Below, one piece after another: positions 1-9,143 of a stretch of DNA of 64,000 nt (its first letter is position 1; every line of letters starts with the position of its first letter). Location: assembly GCA_903883645.1 (NCBI GenBank), contig CAISBR010000244.1, positions 18,505-82,504 on the forward strand, written 5' to 3'. Under the pieces are notes generated by a model, which saw only the letters and a program-made list of their open reading frames with translations, was not told the DNA's origin and did no database searches. Made by a program: the position numbers and the translations under genes. Source of the DNA: an uncultured Myxococcales bacterium. GTDB lineage: Bacteria > Myxococcota_A > UBA9042.

Positions 1-701
1 CCACGGCGCGCGGCCTGGCGAGCTCGGCTTCGGCGTTTGCGGCGCTGGCGCTGGCGGCGAGCAAGGCCTACGGGCTAGACCTCGACGAGCGCGAGCTGTC
101 GATCTTGGCGCGCACGGGTTCGGGGTCGGCGGCGCGGTCGGTGGCAGGCGGTTACGTGCTGTGGCATGGCGGGACAACCGCTGATGGCAGCGATAGTTAC
201 GCAGAGCGCGTGTTTGATGCCGAGCACTGGCCGCTAAAGATCCTGGTCGCGGTGGTGGCGGACCAAAAGAAGAAGGTGAGCTCGACCCTGGGCATGAAGA
301 TGAATTCTGCGGGGACGTCGCCGCTTTTCGATGCGTGGATCGGTCAGTGCCAGCGCGACGTGGTGACCTGCCAGAAAGCATTGCAAGACAAGAACATGCG
401 AGCCCTAGCCGAGGTGGTCGAGGGCAATGCCCTGGCCATGCACGCCACCATGATGAGCAATCGGCCGCCGCTGCTGTACTGGCAGGCGCCCACGGTGGCG
501 CTGATCCACGCCGTGCAACGGCTGCGCAGCGAGGGTGCCGAGTGCTGTTTCACAATCGATGCGGGTAGTTCGGTGGTGGTGCTGTGCGAGCCGCAAGATG
601 CGCGGGCGGTGGCCGACGAGCTGGCTGCGGTGGCGGGCATCGAAGAAGTGCTGCAGACGCATGTGGGCAGCGGAGCGCGGCTGGTGGGCGATGCAGTCTG
701 A
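1..701 (+). CDS. mvaD: Diphosphomevalonate decarboxylase, 5' end cut by the window
   Basis: ATP-dependent decarboxylation of mevalonate diphosphate to isopentenyl diphosphate, the last step of the mevalonate pathway. The reading frame is open from base 3, so the N-terminus lies outside the window. The first residues contain the GHMP-kinase ATP-binding loop GLASSASAFAAL, followed by the LARTGSGSAARS motif typical of this decarboxylase. Further family matches are the SSTLGM segment, the AMHATM segment and the C-terminal TIDAG motif. The usual DAGPN reads DAGSS here, a small deviation near the active site. The stop codon overlaps the start of mvaK2 by 11 bases, so the two are co-transcribed and probably translationally coupled. 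Confidence 0.92.
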   Translation, partial: TARGLASSASAFAALALAASKAYGLDLDERELSILARTGSGSAARSVAGGYVLWHGGTTADGSDSYAERVFDAEHWPLKILVAVVADQKKKVSSTLGMKMNSAGTSPLFDAWIGQCQRDVVTCQKALQDKNMRALAEVVEGNALAMHATMMSNRPPLLYWQAPTVALIHAVQRLRSEGAECCFTIDAGSSVVVLCEPQDARAVADELAAVAGIEEVLQTHVGSGARLVGDAV

Positions 702-1644
702 GCGCGTGCACCTGCTGAGCGTGCCCGGCAAATTGATGATCGCCGGTGAGTACGCAGTGTTGCGACCCACTGGCGTGTGCTTGGCGGTGGCGGTGGGGCG
801 GCTCGTCGATGCGTATGAAGTGCCAGGTGCGGCCGAGTTTTGGCTCGATGCGTTCGGCCAGAACGTCCGCGTGACCGAGCCCGCAGCAGGGCTGGGGCAG
901 TACGTGCTGGCGGCTGAGCAGGCGGCAAGAAAGACTTGGAATATTAAGCTAAATACTCAGTTGCAGCTAATCGTGCACGGCAGTCGCGATGGCAAGAAGC
1001 TGGGCCTGGGCACAAGTGCGGCGGTGACGGTGGCGACGCTGCGCGGGCTGGCCATGCAGGCGCACCACCATGTAACTGCAGACGAAGTGGCCGAGTTGGC
1101 CCGCACGGTCCATCGCACTGTGCAGGGTGCGGGCAGCGGCTACGATGTGACCACGATCGCCCACGGCGGATGTGTGCAATTTGATCGGCAAGGCGACTCG
1201 GCCCAGTCGCTTGAGTGGCCGCAAGGCCTGGCCATGGCTGCACTTTTTACTGGCGAACCCGCGCCCACAGCGCCGGCGCTGGCGCGCGTGACGGCGATGT
1301 CGGAGACGCTGCTGACCATTGATGCGGCGGCGCGCGAGCTTTTGGCGCTGTGGCCCGTGGCTGCGCCCAAGACGCTGCTGGCGGCCCTGCAACACTGCGA
1401 AGATGCTCTGGATATCGCCGCAGTACGCGTGCCCGAGCTGTTGCCACAGGCGCTCCGCGACACCCGCCAATTCTGCCGCGATCACGGCTTGGTGGCGCGG
1501 ACATCGGGTGCGGGCGGCGGCGATTGCGTGCTGGCGTGCGGCACCCCCGCCGCAGTGGCAAGGGCTGTAACTACTTGGCAAGAAAATGGAAAGTTGGTAG
1601 CCGCTGCGTTGCCTCGCGACCTGGCCGCACCGCAACCGGGGTAG
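691..1644 (+). CDS. mvaK2: Phosphomevalonate kinase (GHMP kinase family)
   Basis: Phosphorylates 5-phosphomevalonate to the diphosphate that MvaD consumes. The 317-residue protein starts VPGKLMIAGEYAV a few residues in, then has the ATP loop GLGTSAAVTVAT, the GSGYDV segment and the C-terminal RTSGAGGGDC motif. The GAGGGDC form favours phosphomevalonate kinase over mevalonate kinase, which usually has GAGGGGC. The ATG at 691 is chosen because the homologous N-terminus begins about ten residues after it. It lies inside the end of mvaD. A longer in-frame ORF reaches back to 535, but that stretch has no family similarity and lies in mvaD. Confidence 0.9.
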   Translation: MQSERVHLLSVPGKLMIAGEYAVLRPTGVCLAVAVGRLVDAYEVPGAAEFWLDAFGQNVRVTEPAAGLGQYVLAAEQAARKTWNIKLNTQLQLIVHGSRDGKKLGLGTSAAVTVATLRGLAMQAHHHVTADEVAELARTVHRTVQGAGSGYDVTTIAHGGCVQFDRQGDSAQSLEWPQGLAMAALFTGEPAPTAPALARVTAMSETLLTIDAAARELLALWPVAAPKTLLAALQHCEDALDIAAVRVPELLPQALRDTRQFCRDHGLVARTSGAGGGDCVLACGTPAAVARAVTTWQENGKLVAAALPRDLAAPQPG

Positions 1645-1651
1645 GTTCACT

Positions 1652-2695
1652 ATGGATTTCGATCAACTTCTAACTCCGCATCTGTCTGGCCTTGAAGAGA
1701 CCTTGCTCCAGGCGACGCTGCGCGGGTCCCTGGGCGTTGCCACCGACTATGCGATGACGGCCGACGCGCAAAATGCGATTGGGCGCAACGAGTTGGGGCA
1801 CATGGTGGCGGCGCATTTGGCTACAGGCGGCAAGCGGTTGCGCGGGCTGCTGCCCATGGCTCTCGTCCAAGCAGGTGCCGGGCCGGCCGAGGCGGCGCTG
1901 CGGCTGGGGGCGGCGATCGAGATGGTGCACAACGGCACGCTGGTCCACGACGACGTGCAAGACGGCGACCGCTTGCGCCGCGGCCAGCCGACGCTGTGGA
2001 CGCAAGTCGGCCTGCCGCAGGCGATCAACGCCGGCGATGCGATGTTGGTGGCGCCGCTCGTGTGGCTGCTGAATTCTCCGCACGACCAACGCCAAGTGGG
2101 CGCTCAGCTTGCGCAATTGCTTGGCCACGCCGTTGTCGAGACGATCCGCGGCCAGGTGGCCGACGTGGGTTGGCGGCTGGTGCAGCGGCCGACCGTCGAA
2201 GACCTTTTGGGGGTGCATCTGGCTAAAACGGGTCCGCTTTTTGGGGTGTGCTTGCAGGGCGCGGCCATTTTGCTTGGGCTGCCTGTCGCCAACCAGCACA
2301 CGTGCCAGCGCGCGGCCCGGCACTTGGGGCTGGCGTTTCAAGTGCGCGACGATCTGCTCGACCTAATCGGCAAGAAAGGTCGCGGGCAGCCGGGAGCCGA
2401 TCTGCGCGAAGGCAAGTTGACGGTGCCGGCCGTGTTAGCTGCCGAGCAGGATACCGAAGGATTTTCGGAACTTTTGCAGCGTTTGACGGCAGCCACCGAC
2501 GGCGCGCCGCTCGCCGATGCCGAGGTGGCGCAGTGGGTCGCGTGGATCGGCGAGCATGGCGGCGAGACCGCAGCTCGGACGCTATTCGACGATGAATTGG
2601 CTGCGTTCGAATCCCTGGCCAGCTCAGCGCTAGGGCCAGGACCAGCCCAAGTCATTGGCGCCTTGGCACACCGCTTGGGCCTGCTCGACGGGTAG
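1652..2695 (+). CDS. Polyprenyl (short-chain prenyl) diphosphate synthase
   Basis: Condenses isopentenyl diphosphate onto allylic diphosphates to build farnesyl-, geranylgeranyl- or longer prenyl diphosphates. The first aspartate-rich motif is seen in HDDVQDGDRLRRG and the second in RDDLLDLIG. The GKRLRG segment and the DLREGKLTVPAVL segment near the C-terminus are also typical. At 347 residues it is of normal length. It follows mvaK2 by 7 bases and uses the product of the two upstream genes, so it belongs to the same operon. Chain length cannot be fixed by eye, so I give no ispA/ispB/crtE symbol. Confidence 0.88.
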   Translation: MDFDQLLTPHLSGLEETLLQATLRGSLGVATDYAMTADAQNAIGRNELGHMVAAHLATGGKRLRGLLPMALVQAGAGPAEAALRLGAAIEMVHNGTLVHDDVQDGDRLRRGQPTLWTQVGLPQAINAGDAMLVAPLVWLLNSPHDQRQVGAQLAQLLGHAVVETIRGQVADVGWRLVQRPTVEDLLGVHLAKTGPLFGVCLQGAAILLGLPVANQHTCQRAARHLGLAFQVRDDLLDLIGKKGRGQPGADLREGKLTVPAVLAAEQDTEGFSELLQRLTAATDGAPLADAEVAQWVAWIGEHGGETAARTLFDDELAAFESLASSALGPGPAQVIGALAHRLGLLDG

Positions 2696-2714
2696 TCCGC
2701 TGCCGATGGGCAAC

Positions 2715-4340
2715 CTAGCGAAGACCAATAAATTTATACGGTTTAACGGGATCGGCCATGCCCTTTAGGCGCAGCTCGTCCATCTCGTCGGCCAGTACAT
2801 GCGCGCGGACCGCTTCGAGCGTAATCGGCGACAGCAGCACCTCGCCGGGCTTGGCCGCAGAGCACAGTCGCGACGCCAGGTTCACGCCGCGACCGAACAC
2901 CGTGTAACTCATCGTCTGCGACGAGCCCACATAGCCCGCAATCACCGTGGCCGTAGCAATGCCGATGCCCACACCGATGGGCTCTTGCCCGAGCTCTTGC
3001 CGCTCGGCGTTCATCTGCCGCACTACTTCTTGAATGCCCGACGCCGCCTGCACCGCGCGCAGTTCGTCGTGCTCGGTGCCCAGCGGCGCACCCCACAGGG
3101 CCATCACCGCGTCGCCGATGTACTTATCCAAGGTGCCGTCGTGCTTAAAGATCACATCGGAAACGCGCTCGAAGTACTCGTTCATCAGCGCCACCATGTC
3201 GGCCGGCGCCAGGCGCTCGGTCAGGCTGGTAAAGCCACGAATATCGGCGAACATCACGGTCACGCGCTTTTGCGTACCACCCTTTTCGATGGCCAGATCG
3301 CCAGCCACAATGCGGTCGACCAGGTTCGGCGACAACATCCGCGACAGCGACGAGCGCAGGGCCGCCTCTTCGACCAGCCGCCGCTGCAAAAGCACATTGT
3401 CGATGCTGATCGACGCCTGCCGCGACACCGCCACCAGCACGGCCAAGTCTTTTTCGGCAAACAGTCCCGAGCTAATCAGCGAGTCGACATGGAGCACGCC
3501 CAAGATGCGGTCCGTGGTCATGAGCGGCACGGTCATCGACGAGCGAATGCCCTGCAGCACCACCGAGGCGGCATTGGCAAACCGCGCATCAAGCCGGGCA
3601 TCGGTCGACAACACCGCCTCGCGCTTCGAGATCACATGGCGCACAATCGAGCGGGGCACATTAATTTCGCGTTCTTCGGCCGTGAGCGTCGCGCCCTGCC
3701 GCAGCTTGACCGCCACCTGATGCAGCGTCTCGGCCGGATCGCTGCCCTTCTTGGGGTCCACAAACAGAATCACGCCGCGGTCGATCGGCAGCCACTCGAG
3801 CACGCGCTTGAGCAAGCGCTCGAGCACCGTGTCGATATCGGGCGCCGCGTGCAGGTCGCCGCTGAGCGTATAGGCTAGGCGCAGCTTCTCGTAGTCAGCG
3901 CGCAACATCTTGTCATCTAAGATGAAATCGGCCTTTTGAAAATCGTGCGCCAAGTCGATCTGCATGGTCGCATGGATCGACGCGGCTCCGGGTTCCTCAG
4001 CAGGAATCGGTTCGGCCTCGCCCACGCGCAGGGTATCGGCGCCCTCTTGCACGAACCGCCAGGTGGTCGAGCCAATCCGCATCGCGTCGCCATGACGCAG
4101 CGCAACCTCGCCATCCACCATTTGATCGTTGCAAAACGTGCCGTTGCGCGACTGAAGATCGATAAGTTGGTAGCGCGGCAGCTTCGGGTGGCGCGAGATG
4201 ATCGCGTGCTCTTTCGACACGAGCCGGTCGACAATTTGTAGCGTATTCGTCGGCTGCCGGCCGATGGTCGTGACATCGCCCAGGATGATCTCGTGCTGAC
4301 CAGGCCCGGTGCTAATGCGGACCAGCTTGGTGACACCCAT
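2715..4340 (-). CDS. FHA-GAF-class III adenylate/guanylate cyclase
   Basis: A 541-residue cytoplasmic signalling protein with three domains. Residues about 5-100 are an FHA phosphothreonine-binding domain, with GR at 27-28, SKEHA and NGTF. A GAF sensor domain follows at about 150-320, and a class III nucleotide cyclase domain at about 350-541. In the cyclase, the metal-binding aspartates are seen in MFADIRGF and LDKYIGDAVMA, and the transition-state Asn and Arg in GVNLASRL. The usual GD before VN is GR here. No membrane segment is present. The ATG at 4340 is preferred over the upstream 4406 start because GAGGAA precedes it and the FHA domain starts just after it. FHA input suggests Ser/Thr-kinase-linked signalling. 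It converges with the prenyl synthase. Confidence 0.88.
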   Translation of the reverse strand: MGVTKLVRISTGPGQHEIILGDVTTIGRQPTNTLQIVDRLVSKEHAIISRHPKLPRYQLIDLQSRNGTFCNDQMVDGEVALRHGDAMRIGSTTWRFVQEGADTLRVGEAEPIPAEEPGAASIHATMQIDLAHDFQKADFILDDKMLRADYEKLRLAYTLSGDLHAAPDIDTVLERLLKRVLEWLPIDRGVILFVDPKKGSDPAETLHQVAVKLRQGATLTAEEREINVPRSIVRHVISKREAVLSTDARLDARFANAASVVLQGIRSSMTVPLMTTDRILGVLHVDSLISSGLFAEKDLAVLVAVSRQASISIDNVLLQRRLVEEAALRSSLSRMLSPNLVDRIVAGDLAIEKGGTQKRVTVMFADIRGFTSLTERLAPADMVALMNEYFERVSDVIFKHDGTLDKYIGDAVMALWGAPLGTEHDELRAVQAASGIQEVVRQMNAERQELGQEPIGVGIGIATATVIAGYVGSSQTMSYTVFGRGVNLASRLCSAAKPGEVLLSPITLEAVRAHVLADEMDELRLKGMADPVKPYKFIGLR

Positions 4341-4519
4341 GGAGTTCCTCGTAACGCTCGCTGCAGACTGCGCCCCGCGACGCAGAAAACTGCGCGAGTC
4401 TAGCATGATGGGCCGCGAGCGCCATCGCGATTTGCGGCAATCGTCATGGTTTGGTTGGCGCGGCAGGCGCGGCCGTGTAGCCTGCGTGCGGCCGGGGTTG
4501 CGCCCCAGTGGAGCCGACC

Positions 4520-6820
4520 ATGACTTGGCGCCGAGCCGCCGCGCTGCTACAAAAGATCCGCACTCTCAAGATCTTGCACGCGGCAGTGCCATTGCTACCG
4601 CTGGCGGTGGTGGTGGGCTTGGCGGCGAGTGGACTGGCAGTCCTCGACTACCACGCCAACCTAGTGCTGGCGCCGGCCACGTGCCTGACCGCGTTGATCC
4701 TGGGCGTGCAGAGCGAGCGGCCCGGTTATCTGCGCGCGTTGGGGCTACCGCTGCTGGCACCGCTGGCGCTGCTGCTCGCGCTGTCGCCGTGGCAACCGGG
4801 TTGCGACACCGCGACGGGGCTGACGTTTTGGCTGCTTGGGCCGGCGTCGGCCGCACTATGTGGCATGGCACTGGGCACGGTCGCGCGCTGGCTAGCGGGG
4901 CGGCGACCGATGATGGCCATGTTACTGTCTGTACTTATTACTTTTTTTACCTGTGTACCGGCGGCGCTGGCGTTCTTGACCCAGCCGCAGGTGTTCGGTG
5001 TGGCGATGCCCACGGGTTGGGTGGCGGGCGCGCTGTACGAAGATGCAGTGGCGCCAACGTGGTCTTACGTCGCCTATCGCCTTCTGGATTTGGCTTGGTG
5101 TGGCCCCGTGATCGCGGTCGATGGTCTTCTCGCCCGTCCCACACATTTGCGCGTATTTTTAGCTGATTGGCGTGCACCGCGACTGCTCATGCTCCTTGGG
5201 CTGGCGGCGACCGCGCTGGCGGTGGGGCTGCTGCGCGCGGAGCCCGAGGGGTGGCGGCTGGGCGACTCAACGGTGCTGCGCGACCTGCCTGTGGTGGTCG
5301 AGGTGCCAGAGCCGGGCCACGCCGAAGTGGTTTGGCGGGTTCACGCCCCCGCTGGTCCCCGTTGGCTGCGGCCCACGACGCTTCTTGTCGCCGATGTGCG
5401 ATTTCGCCAGATGCAGTTGCGACAGTGGTTTGGCCGGTTGCCCGGTCGGGTCGATATTTTTGCCTGGCCCGATGCCGACACCAAGCGCCGCGGCATGGGC
5501 GCCCATCGCGTCGAGATGGCAAAACCGTGGCTGCGGCAAATTAACCTGGTTCTTCCCGAGTTTGGAGCCAGTGTGCTGACCCACGAGCTGGCCCATGTGG
5601 TGGCGGGCGCGTGGGCCGACAACCCGCTGCATGTGCCCCTGCGCCACGGCTGGCTGCCCGATGCACTGACCATCGAGGGTATGGCGGTGGCCGCGGAGTG
5701 GCCGATGCGCGGCGGGCTTGATCCCCACCAGTGGGCACGGGCGGCGCGGCAGTTGGGCAAGGCACCCAGCTTGGCGCAGTTGCGCAGTCCTGGCGGTTTC
5801 TTGCGACAAAACAATGACTTGGCCTATACGATTGCCGGCTCGCTGCTGCGCTGGGTGCGCGATGAAAGGGGCCCTGCTGCGCTGCAGACCCTGTACCGCG
5901 ACGGCGATCTTGAAGGTGCGCTCAAGCTGCCGCTGGCCGAGATCGAGCGACAATGGCTTGCTTATATTGAGAATCCCGCCCAAACACCCCTGAGCGAAGC
6001 GGACCTAGAGCGGGCGCGGGCGCGGTTTGAGCCGGCTGGGCTGTTTGATCGCACCTGTGCACTTTGCGTGGGCCGGCAGCATGAGCAGATCGACCGCGCG
6101 CGACGGGTGGGGCAAGCGCGCAAGGCCACAGCGTTATGCGAGGATTTGCTGAGTCGTTTGGAGGTGGTAGGGGCCGATCGCGATCTTGGCCTCGAGTTGA
6201 CGGTCGCCGACGCCGAGGCTGCGGCAGGGGCTATCGAGCCAGCCTTGGGGCGCCTGCAGCGCCTGCCGACACGGGGATCGAGTCGCTTGCAGAGGGCTGA
6301 AGTGCTTGCGATGCAAGGTGATCTGCAGTGGCTTCGGGGCGACATCGCGGCGGCGCGCGGCCTGTGGGGCCAGGCAGCGTTGTTCCCGATCGCAGAGGGC
6401 GCACGGCGAATCCTTGAAATTAAGAAGGAACTGGCTCAGCTACCCGAACTGCGCGCGGCGGCGGGAGCGATACTTGCCTATGGTTTCGAGCCCTTGCAAC
6501 CTGAGCGGGCCGTGGCGGAGCTCGTGCGCCAGGCACCGCAGCATCCCTTGGTAGAATACCTGAAGCTTCGCCAGCAAATTCGCAAGGATGAGGGCGAGCG
6601 GGCTATCGAAGACCTGGTCGCTTTGCTACCCCAGATCGCACCGCGCTGGCCACTGGCTGCCCGCGAGGCGACCCGGCTGCTGGCGCTTCACCTTGCACGA
6701 TTGGGGCGTTGCAAGCCCTTACAGGGGCTCGACCTGCAGCTTGAGCCCCGCATTTGGCAAGACGAACTCCGCCTTCGCTGCAGGCTACTAGAAAGCGCGC
6801 CGGCGGCGGACGGCAACTAG
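4520..6820 (+). CDS. Polytopic membrane zinc metallopeptidase (gluzincin-like) with helical-repeat C-terminus
   Basis: A 766-residue protein of a family I do not recognise by name. The N-terminal 240 residues hold about six to eight hydrophobic segments. The next part contains THELAHVVAG, with the zinc-binding HExxH at about residues 355-359, and an EGMA motif about 26 residues later that would supply the third ligand, as in gluzincins. The last roughly 280 residues are Ala/Leu/Arg-rich helical repeats of TPR type, with a possible metal site CALC. The ATG at 4520 has GGAG seven bases upstream. A GTG at 4508 is the alternative. The 3' end overlaps the convergent MYXO-CTERM gene by 33 bases. 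Substrate unknown. Confidence 0.7.
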   Translation: MTWRRAAALLQKIRTLKILHAAVPLLPLAVVVGLAASGLAVLDYHANLVLAPATCLTALILGVQSERPGYLRALGLPLLAPLALLLALSPWQPGCDTATGLTFWLLGPASAALCGMALGTVARWLAGRRPMMAMLLSVLITFFTCVPAALAFLTQPQVFGVAMPTGWVAGALYEDAVAPTWSYVAYRLLDLAWCGPVIAVDGLLARPTHLRVFLADWRAPRLLMLLGLAATALAVGLLRAEPEGWRLGDSTVLRDLPVVVEVPEPGHAEVVWRVHAPAGPRWLRPTTLLVADVRFRQMQLRQWFGRLPGRVDIFAWPDADTKRRGMGAHRVEMAKPWLRQINLVLPEFGASVLTHELAHVVAGAWADNPLHVPLRHGWLPDALTIEGMAVAAEWPMRGGLDPHQWARAARQLGKAPSLAQLRSPGGFLRQNNDLAYTIAGSLLRWVRDERGPAALQTLYRDGDLEGALKLPLAEIERQWLAYIENPAQTPLSEADLERARARFEPAGLFDRTCALCVGRQHEQIDRARRVGQARKATALCEDLLSRLEVVGADRDLGLELTVADAEAAAGAIEPALGRLQRLPTRGSSRLQRAEVLAMQGDLQWLRGDIAAARGLWGQAALFPIAEGARRILEIKKELAQLPELRAAAGAILAYGFEPLQPERAVAELVRQAPQHPLVEYLKLRQQIRKDEGERAIEDLVALLPQIAPRWPLAAREATRLLALHLARLGRCKPLQGLDLQLEPRIWQDELRLRCRLLESAPAADGN

Positions 6821-7714
6821 GCCGAGCAGCAGCCCGCCCAGCAGCGCTGAACCAGCCGAAACGCCTTGGCTTGGCCCCAAGTCACAGCCACAGCCGCGGT
6901 CCTTCTTGATGCCGCTCGCATCGATGCTGGGCGCCTTTTGCTTAAAGACCACTCGTATCGCCTTGCGGCCGCTGGGGTCGTTCTCGACCCGCACCAGCGT
7001 GCCCGCAACAAGATCATTGAATTTTGCCCCTTCGATGACCTCGTCCCACGCCGCCGCGCCGCCTTCTAGGGCAAAGCCGCGCGCCACCCCCTCGGCGGTA
7101 TTGATATAAAGGCGGTCGCCGCCGCGATCGAGCACCTTGGCGTTGTCGTAAATCTCGAGCTCAGCCTTCTTCAAGATGATGATCTGCGGCCGCACCACGC
7201 CCGCCGGGTCCCACTTCACGGTGGCGGTGGCCGATCGGACCAGATCATCAACCGTGCCACCCTCGATACATGTCGCTAGAAATACACGGTTTTTTGGAAT
7301 CGGCACGGCCAGCGAAGTCGGTTTGCTCGGCCCGGACTTGATGTACAGGTACGTCTCGCGCACGTCGTCGATCCACGCGTTTTCTAACATGGAATAGGAA
7401 AAGCCCGCTGGCTTGGCCGCGGTGGCAAAGGTGTCGCCCGGGTCGATCGCCGAAGTGGCTGCGGCGGCCGGGGCCACGGCAGCAGTGTCCGCGGCGGCCG
7501 CAACAGGCGGTAAACCCAACTTTTCTGCAGCCCGCTGCATCACCTTCTCTTTGATCGACGACGACGAAGCCGGTGCCTGCTGCGGACGGGCGGCCAACTG
7601 CGCCGCAGAATGCTCTACAGCCACGGCGGTACCCGCCGCCACCGTAGGTACGGTCGCGGCCACAAACAGGGCAATCCCCACAGCACTCGGCATTTTCGCA
7701 TAAACGTGGGCCAT
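6788..7714 (-). CDS. Secreted protein with MYXO-CTERM-type sorting tail
   Basis: A 308-residue exported protein of unknown function. It has a hydrophobic N-terminal signal sequence (about 1-28), an Ala/Pro-rich low-complexity stretch to about 90, and a globular region with no family I recognise. The C-terminus has a Cys pair in GCGCDLG at about 275-277, a hydrophobic helix and a final RRRR cluster. That arrangement is the MYXO-CTERM signal, known from myxobacterial surface proteins and thought to be processed at the Cys. AAAGGAG lies close upstream of the ATG. The gene overlaps the 3' end of the membrane peptidase on the other strand by 33 bases. Confidence 0.75.
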   Translation of the reverse strand: MAHVYAKMPSAVGIALFVAATVPTVAAGTAVAVEHSAAQLAARPQQAPASSSSIKEKVMQRAAEKLGLPPVAAAADTAAVAPAAAATSAIDPGDTFATAAKPAGFSYSMLENAWIDDVRETYLYIKSGPSKPTSLAVPIPKNRVFLATCIEGGTVDDLVRSATATVKWDPAGVVRPQIIILKKAELEIYDNAKVLDRGGDRLYINTAEGVARGFALEGGAAAWDEVIEGAKFNDLVAGTLVRVENDPSGRKAIRVVFKQKAPSIDASGIKKDRGCGCDLGPSQGVSAGSALLGGLLLGLVAVRRRRAF

Positions 7715-7899
7715 CTAGACTCCTTTGGCAACGGGGTCGAGCCCGCACAGCCCGCATTTTCTGCCGTGTAGCCGGCGTCGTCAAACGGCACCCCGTGGTC
7801 AGCTTGCACTCGGCGACGCTGCCATCTGGTCGCGATCGAAATTCTCAGCTATCGTCGCCTTCCGCAACCTGCGGCGGCCACTATCGACCTGGAGGCAAA

Positions 7900-9138
7900 A
7901 TGCTCGAACCTCAGCGAATGATTCAAGATCTGATCGATCTGCGCACTCTGACCGCGAACGAAGACGGTGGACAACGCGTCGCCTGGACGCCAGTCTGGCT
8001 CAAGGCACGGCAGTGGTTCAAAGATCACTTGGCAGAACTGCCTGTTACAGTCGAGCAAGACCCCGCCGGCAACCTGTGGGCCACCCTGCCCGGCGAGTCC
8101 GACGTTTCGCTCGTGATGGGCAGCCACCTAGACTGCGTGCCCGGTGGCGGTTGGCTCGACGGCTGCCTGGGCGTCATCGCCGGCCTCGCGGTGCTGCGTC
8201 GTTTCGCGGCCACAGGCACAAAGCCCCCCATCACGATCAAGGTGGTCGACTGGGCCGACGAAGAGGGGGCGCGCTTTGGCCGCAGCTTGCTCGGTTCGGC
8301 AGCCTTTGCCGGCAACCATAGCGTCGAAGCCGACCGCGGCCGTACCGATCGCGAGGGCATACGCCTCGAAGACGCGATGCGGGCCTGCGGCGTCGACATC
8401 AACCGCTTTCCCGAGGCCGAGAAGTGGCGCAAGAACGTGGGTGCTTACCTCGAGTTGCATATCGAACAGGGCCCGGTGCTCGAGCAAATGAACCTGCCGC
8501 TGGGCGTGGTCACGGGCACCAAGGGCGTCGAGCGCCACGGCATTACCTTCTTTGGCCAAGCCGCGCACTCGGGCGCCACGCCAATGGGGCTGCGCCACGA
8601 TGCACTGGCAGCCTGCGCCAAATTATCGTTAGAGATCTATAACATTGCCGGCAAGCACAAAGACGCCGTGTGCACGATGGGCAGCGTCAAGACCTTCCCC
8701 GGCATCGTCACGGCGGTGGTGGGGCGCTGCGAGGCCACCCTTGACCAGCGCGATCTGGACCCCGGCAACTTGGCCCAGATGTATAGCGAAGCCCAGGCGG
8801 CTTCGAAGCAATTTGCCACGGAGCACGGCTGCACGGTCGAGTGGGCGCCGATTTGGACCATCGAGCCGATCCCGTTCGACCCGGCGCTGCTCGATTTTTG
8901 CGAAGAGGCCGTGTTCGACGCCAGCGGTACCCGCCATCGGCTGCCCTCGGGCCCGCTGCACGATGCCGCCGAAGTGGCGCGGGCAGGCATCCCCACCGTG
9001 ATGATTTTTACCCAGTCGTTGCGTGGGATTAGCCACAACAAGATCGAAGACACCCGCCACGAACACTTGGCGCAGGGTGTGATTGCGCTCGACAAGCTGG
9101 CCGACAAGACGGTCGCGTGGCTGCTAGCCAAGGGCTAG
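7900..9138 (+). CDS. Zn-dependent M20-family hydantoinase/carbamoylase-type amidase
   Basis: A 412-residue metal-dependent amidohydrolase of the allantoate amidohydrolase / N-carbamoyl-L-amino-acid hydrolase / ureidopropionase group. The metal-ligand motifs are GSHLDCVPGGG (His76, Asp78), WADEEGARFG (Glu121-Glu122), LELHIEQGPVLE and, near the C-terminus, SHNKIEDTRHEH. The dimerisation-domain motif reads QAAHSGATPM. The start at 7900 is set by GGAGG five bases upstream. The open frame extends to 7795 but without family similarity. Which amide it cleaves cannot be told from sequence, and no purine- or pyrimidine-degradation genes are adjacent. Confidence 0.85.
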   Translation: MLEPQRMIQDLIDLRTLTANEDGGQRVAWTPVWLKARQWFKDHLAELPVTVEQDPAGNLWATLPGESDVSLVMGSHLDCVPGGGWLDGCLGVIAGLAVLRRFAATGTKPPITIKVVDWADEEGARFGRSLLGSAAFAGNHSVEADRGRTDREGIRLEDAMRACGVDINRFPEAEKWRKNVGAYLELHIEQGPVLEQMNLPLGVVTGTKGVERHGITFFGQAAHSGATPMGLRHDALAACAKLSLEIYNIAGKHKDAVCTMGSVKTFPGIVTAVVGRCEATLDQRDLDPGNLAQMYSEAQAASKQFATEHGCTVEWAPIWTIEPIPFDPALLDFCEEAVFDASGTRHRLPSGPLHDAAEVARAGIPTVMIFTQSLRGISHNKIEDTRHEHLAQGVIALDKLADKTVAWLLAKG

Positions 9139-9143
9139 GGGTG

